Shown: in pieces, positions 5,070 to 6,001 of the stretch
How the letters are laid out: each line of letters opens with the position of its first letter
Numbering within the stretch: the first letter of the stretch is position 1
From: Thermocrinis sp.
Lineage (GTDB): Bacteria; Aquificota; Aquificia; Aquificales; Aquificaceae
NCBI GenBank assembly: GCA_022759285.1
Contig: JAEMPM010000126.1
Span: forward strand, 1-6,001
Reading direction: 5' to 3'
DNA: 6,001 nucleotides
Notes under the pieces: model-generated
Told to the model about the DNA's origin: nothing
The model's input: only the letters and a program-made list of their open reading frames with translations
The model's database searches: none
Translations under genes and position numbers: made by a program

Positions 5070-6001
5070 ATGTTAGTACTTTTGTATCACAAGGTTATAA
5101 AAAATCCCGGCTTTGACCTTTGGTGGAGAACCTTTGATTTGCAGATAAAAATACTAAAGAGCACATACAAAATAGTCTCTTTGGATGAGGTTTTGGATTG
5201 CGTAATAAACGGAAAATGCCACAAAAACGCAGTGGCAATAACCTTTGACGATGGCTATGCGGACAACTACATTTACGCCTATCCTATCCTAAAAAAGCAC
5301 AAAGTAAAAGCAACCCTTTTTTTAGCAACCTCTCGAGTGCTATTGGAGGACAAAAAGAGACCTACACTCCTTGATTACTGGGAAGGGAAAGTGTCTTGGG
5401 AAGAGCTTTATAGACCAAAGAGCATGAAGGATGCAAACGCAGAGTTTGTAAAACAAGGCAGAAGCACAGACTTTTTGACCTTGGAGGAAATAAAGAGCAT
5501 GAAGGATGTCTTTTCCTTTGGTTGGCATTCCCATTGGCATTTAAAAGCCTTTGAAAGAGATGAAGTTATAGACTTCTACGATGGAGATGGACACTGGTCT
5601 CTTTTGCATATATACAAAGGTGATTTAAGAAAAGGTTATCCCATCTTTCCCATGAAAGGCTCCTTAGCCATAAAGGCAGGAAGTCTGAAGCCAGAGGTCA
5701 AAGAGTTCATCCGATCCTTAGGAGATAGCTTTTTTGAAAATAGATCTTGGAAAAAAGAGCTAAAAGAATTACTCAAAAGGAACTTTGACAGTTTGCTTAC
5801 CTTCGAAACGGAAGAGGAGATGAAAAACAGATTAGAGGAAGACTTTAAAACATCCATGAGCTTACTCAAAAGCTTTCTAGGAGAAAGTGTAGAACACGGA
5901 GCTTATCCCTTTGGAGATTACAGCGATGAATTGAAGAAAAAATGCAGAGAATACCTAAGGTCCTGCTTTACCACTGAAAAGATGACAGTAAAGCCCTATT
6001 C
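5070..6001 (+). CDS. Polysaccharide deacetylase (NodB / CE4-like), 3' end outside window
   Basis: Members of this family remove acetyl groups from N-acetylated sugars using a metal held by Asp and two His. The reading frame is open from ATG 5070 (MLVLLYHKVIKNPG) to the window edge, 310 full codons. The opening LLYHKV is typical. Motif 1 is TFDDGY (58-63, Asp60/Asp61). Motif 2 is His153-Ser-His-Trp-His157, fitting H-S-x-x-H. A motif-3-like AYPFGDYS is at 278-285, with Ala where classical members have Arg. Motifs 1-2 and especially 2-3 are much farther apart than in classical NodB-type enzymes. The region between motifs 2 and 3 (about 158-277) holds a recognisable segment, GDLRKGYPIFPMKGSLA, and a charged, helix-rich stretch. 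An in-frame 17-bp repeat encodes KSMKD twice. The pairing with the glycosyltransferase points to glycan assembly or modification. No signal peptide is seen, so a cytoplasmic role is likely. Confidence 0.87.
   Translation, partial: MLVLLYHKVIKNPGFDLWWRTFDLQIKILKSTYKIVSLDEVLDCVINGKCHKNAVAITFDDGYADNYIYAYPILKKHKVKATLFLATSRVLLEDKKRPTLLDYWEGKVSWEELYRPKSMKDANAEFVKQGRSTDFLTLEEIKSMKDVFSFGWHSHWHLKAFERDEVIDFYDGDGHWSLLHIYKGDLRKGYPIFPMKGSLAIKAGSLKPEVKEFIRSLGDSFFENRSWKKELKELLKRNFDSLLTFETEEEMKNRLEEDFKTSMSLLKSFLGESVEHGAYPFGDYSDELKKKCREYLRSCFTTEKMTVKPY
5417..5508 (+). repeat. 17-bp direct repeat inside the deacetylase gene
   Basis: AAAGAGCATGAAGGATG occurs at 5417-5433 and again, identical, at 5492-5508. The copies are 75 bp (25 codons) apart and in the same frame, and both encode Lys-Ser-Met-Lys-Asp. 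The flanking codons do not match, so this is not a clean tandem duplication of the whole 75-bp unit. Confidence 0.9.

Noticed and set aside
4771..5869. Minus-strand open frames opposite the glycosyltransferase and deacetylase (4771-4995, 5340-5540, 5636-5869)
   Set aside because: They are antisense shadows of genes with clear catalytic motifs, and no independent coding evidence was seen.

Overview
This window most likely comes from a thermophilic bacterium of the Aquificaceae (Aquifex / Hydrogenobacter / Thermocrinis type). That placement is an inference from three things: the proteins are rich in Lys and Glu, Ile and Arg codons are strongly biased to ATA and AGA/AGG, and the genes are very tightly packed. 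The core gene order tig-clpP-clpX is widespread in bacteria and does not identify the lineage by itself.

Positions 3-3253 (+ strand) form a protein-quality-control block. A complete tRNA-Leu(UAG) gene is followed after only 20 nt by tig (trigger factor). tig overlaps clpP (the ClpP protease subunit) by 14 bp, and clpX (the AAA+ unfoldase that feeds ClpP) starts 11 nt after clpP. Trigger factor receives nascent chains at the ribosome, and ClpXP unfolds and degrades proteins that fail or are tagged. The spacing suggests one transcript that may include the tRNA.

Positions 3272-3946 (- strand) hold an RlpA-like lipoprotein, convergent with clpX. Its C-terminal half is a double-psi beta-barrel that keeps the His and Asp of RlpA lytic transglycosylases. 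Its N-terminal half looks like a second, degenerate copy of the same fold with both catalytic residues lost. Only 18 bp separate it from clpX, and a 9-bp inverted repeat spans the two gene ends.

Positions 3962-6001 (+ strand) carry a GT4-type glycosyltransferase and, 4 nt downstream, a NodB-type polysaccharide deacetylase that runs off the right edge. This pair looks like the start of an operon for a surface or exported glycan. The glycosyltransferase and the rlpA-like gene diverge with only 15 bp between their apparent start codons. That gap holds an AT-rich palindrome, and neither gene has a visible Shine-Dalgarno sequence.

There is no gene-free stretch over 300 bp, and I saw no CRISPR array, insertion sequence or phage gene. 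I did not recognise an obviously new multi-gene system. The most unusual points are the symmetric divergent start region, the duplicated barrel in the RlpA-like protein, and the tRNA-tig junction.
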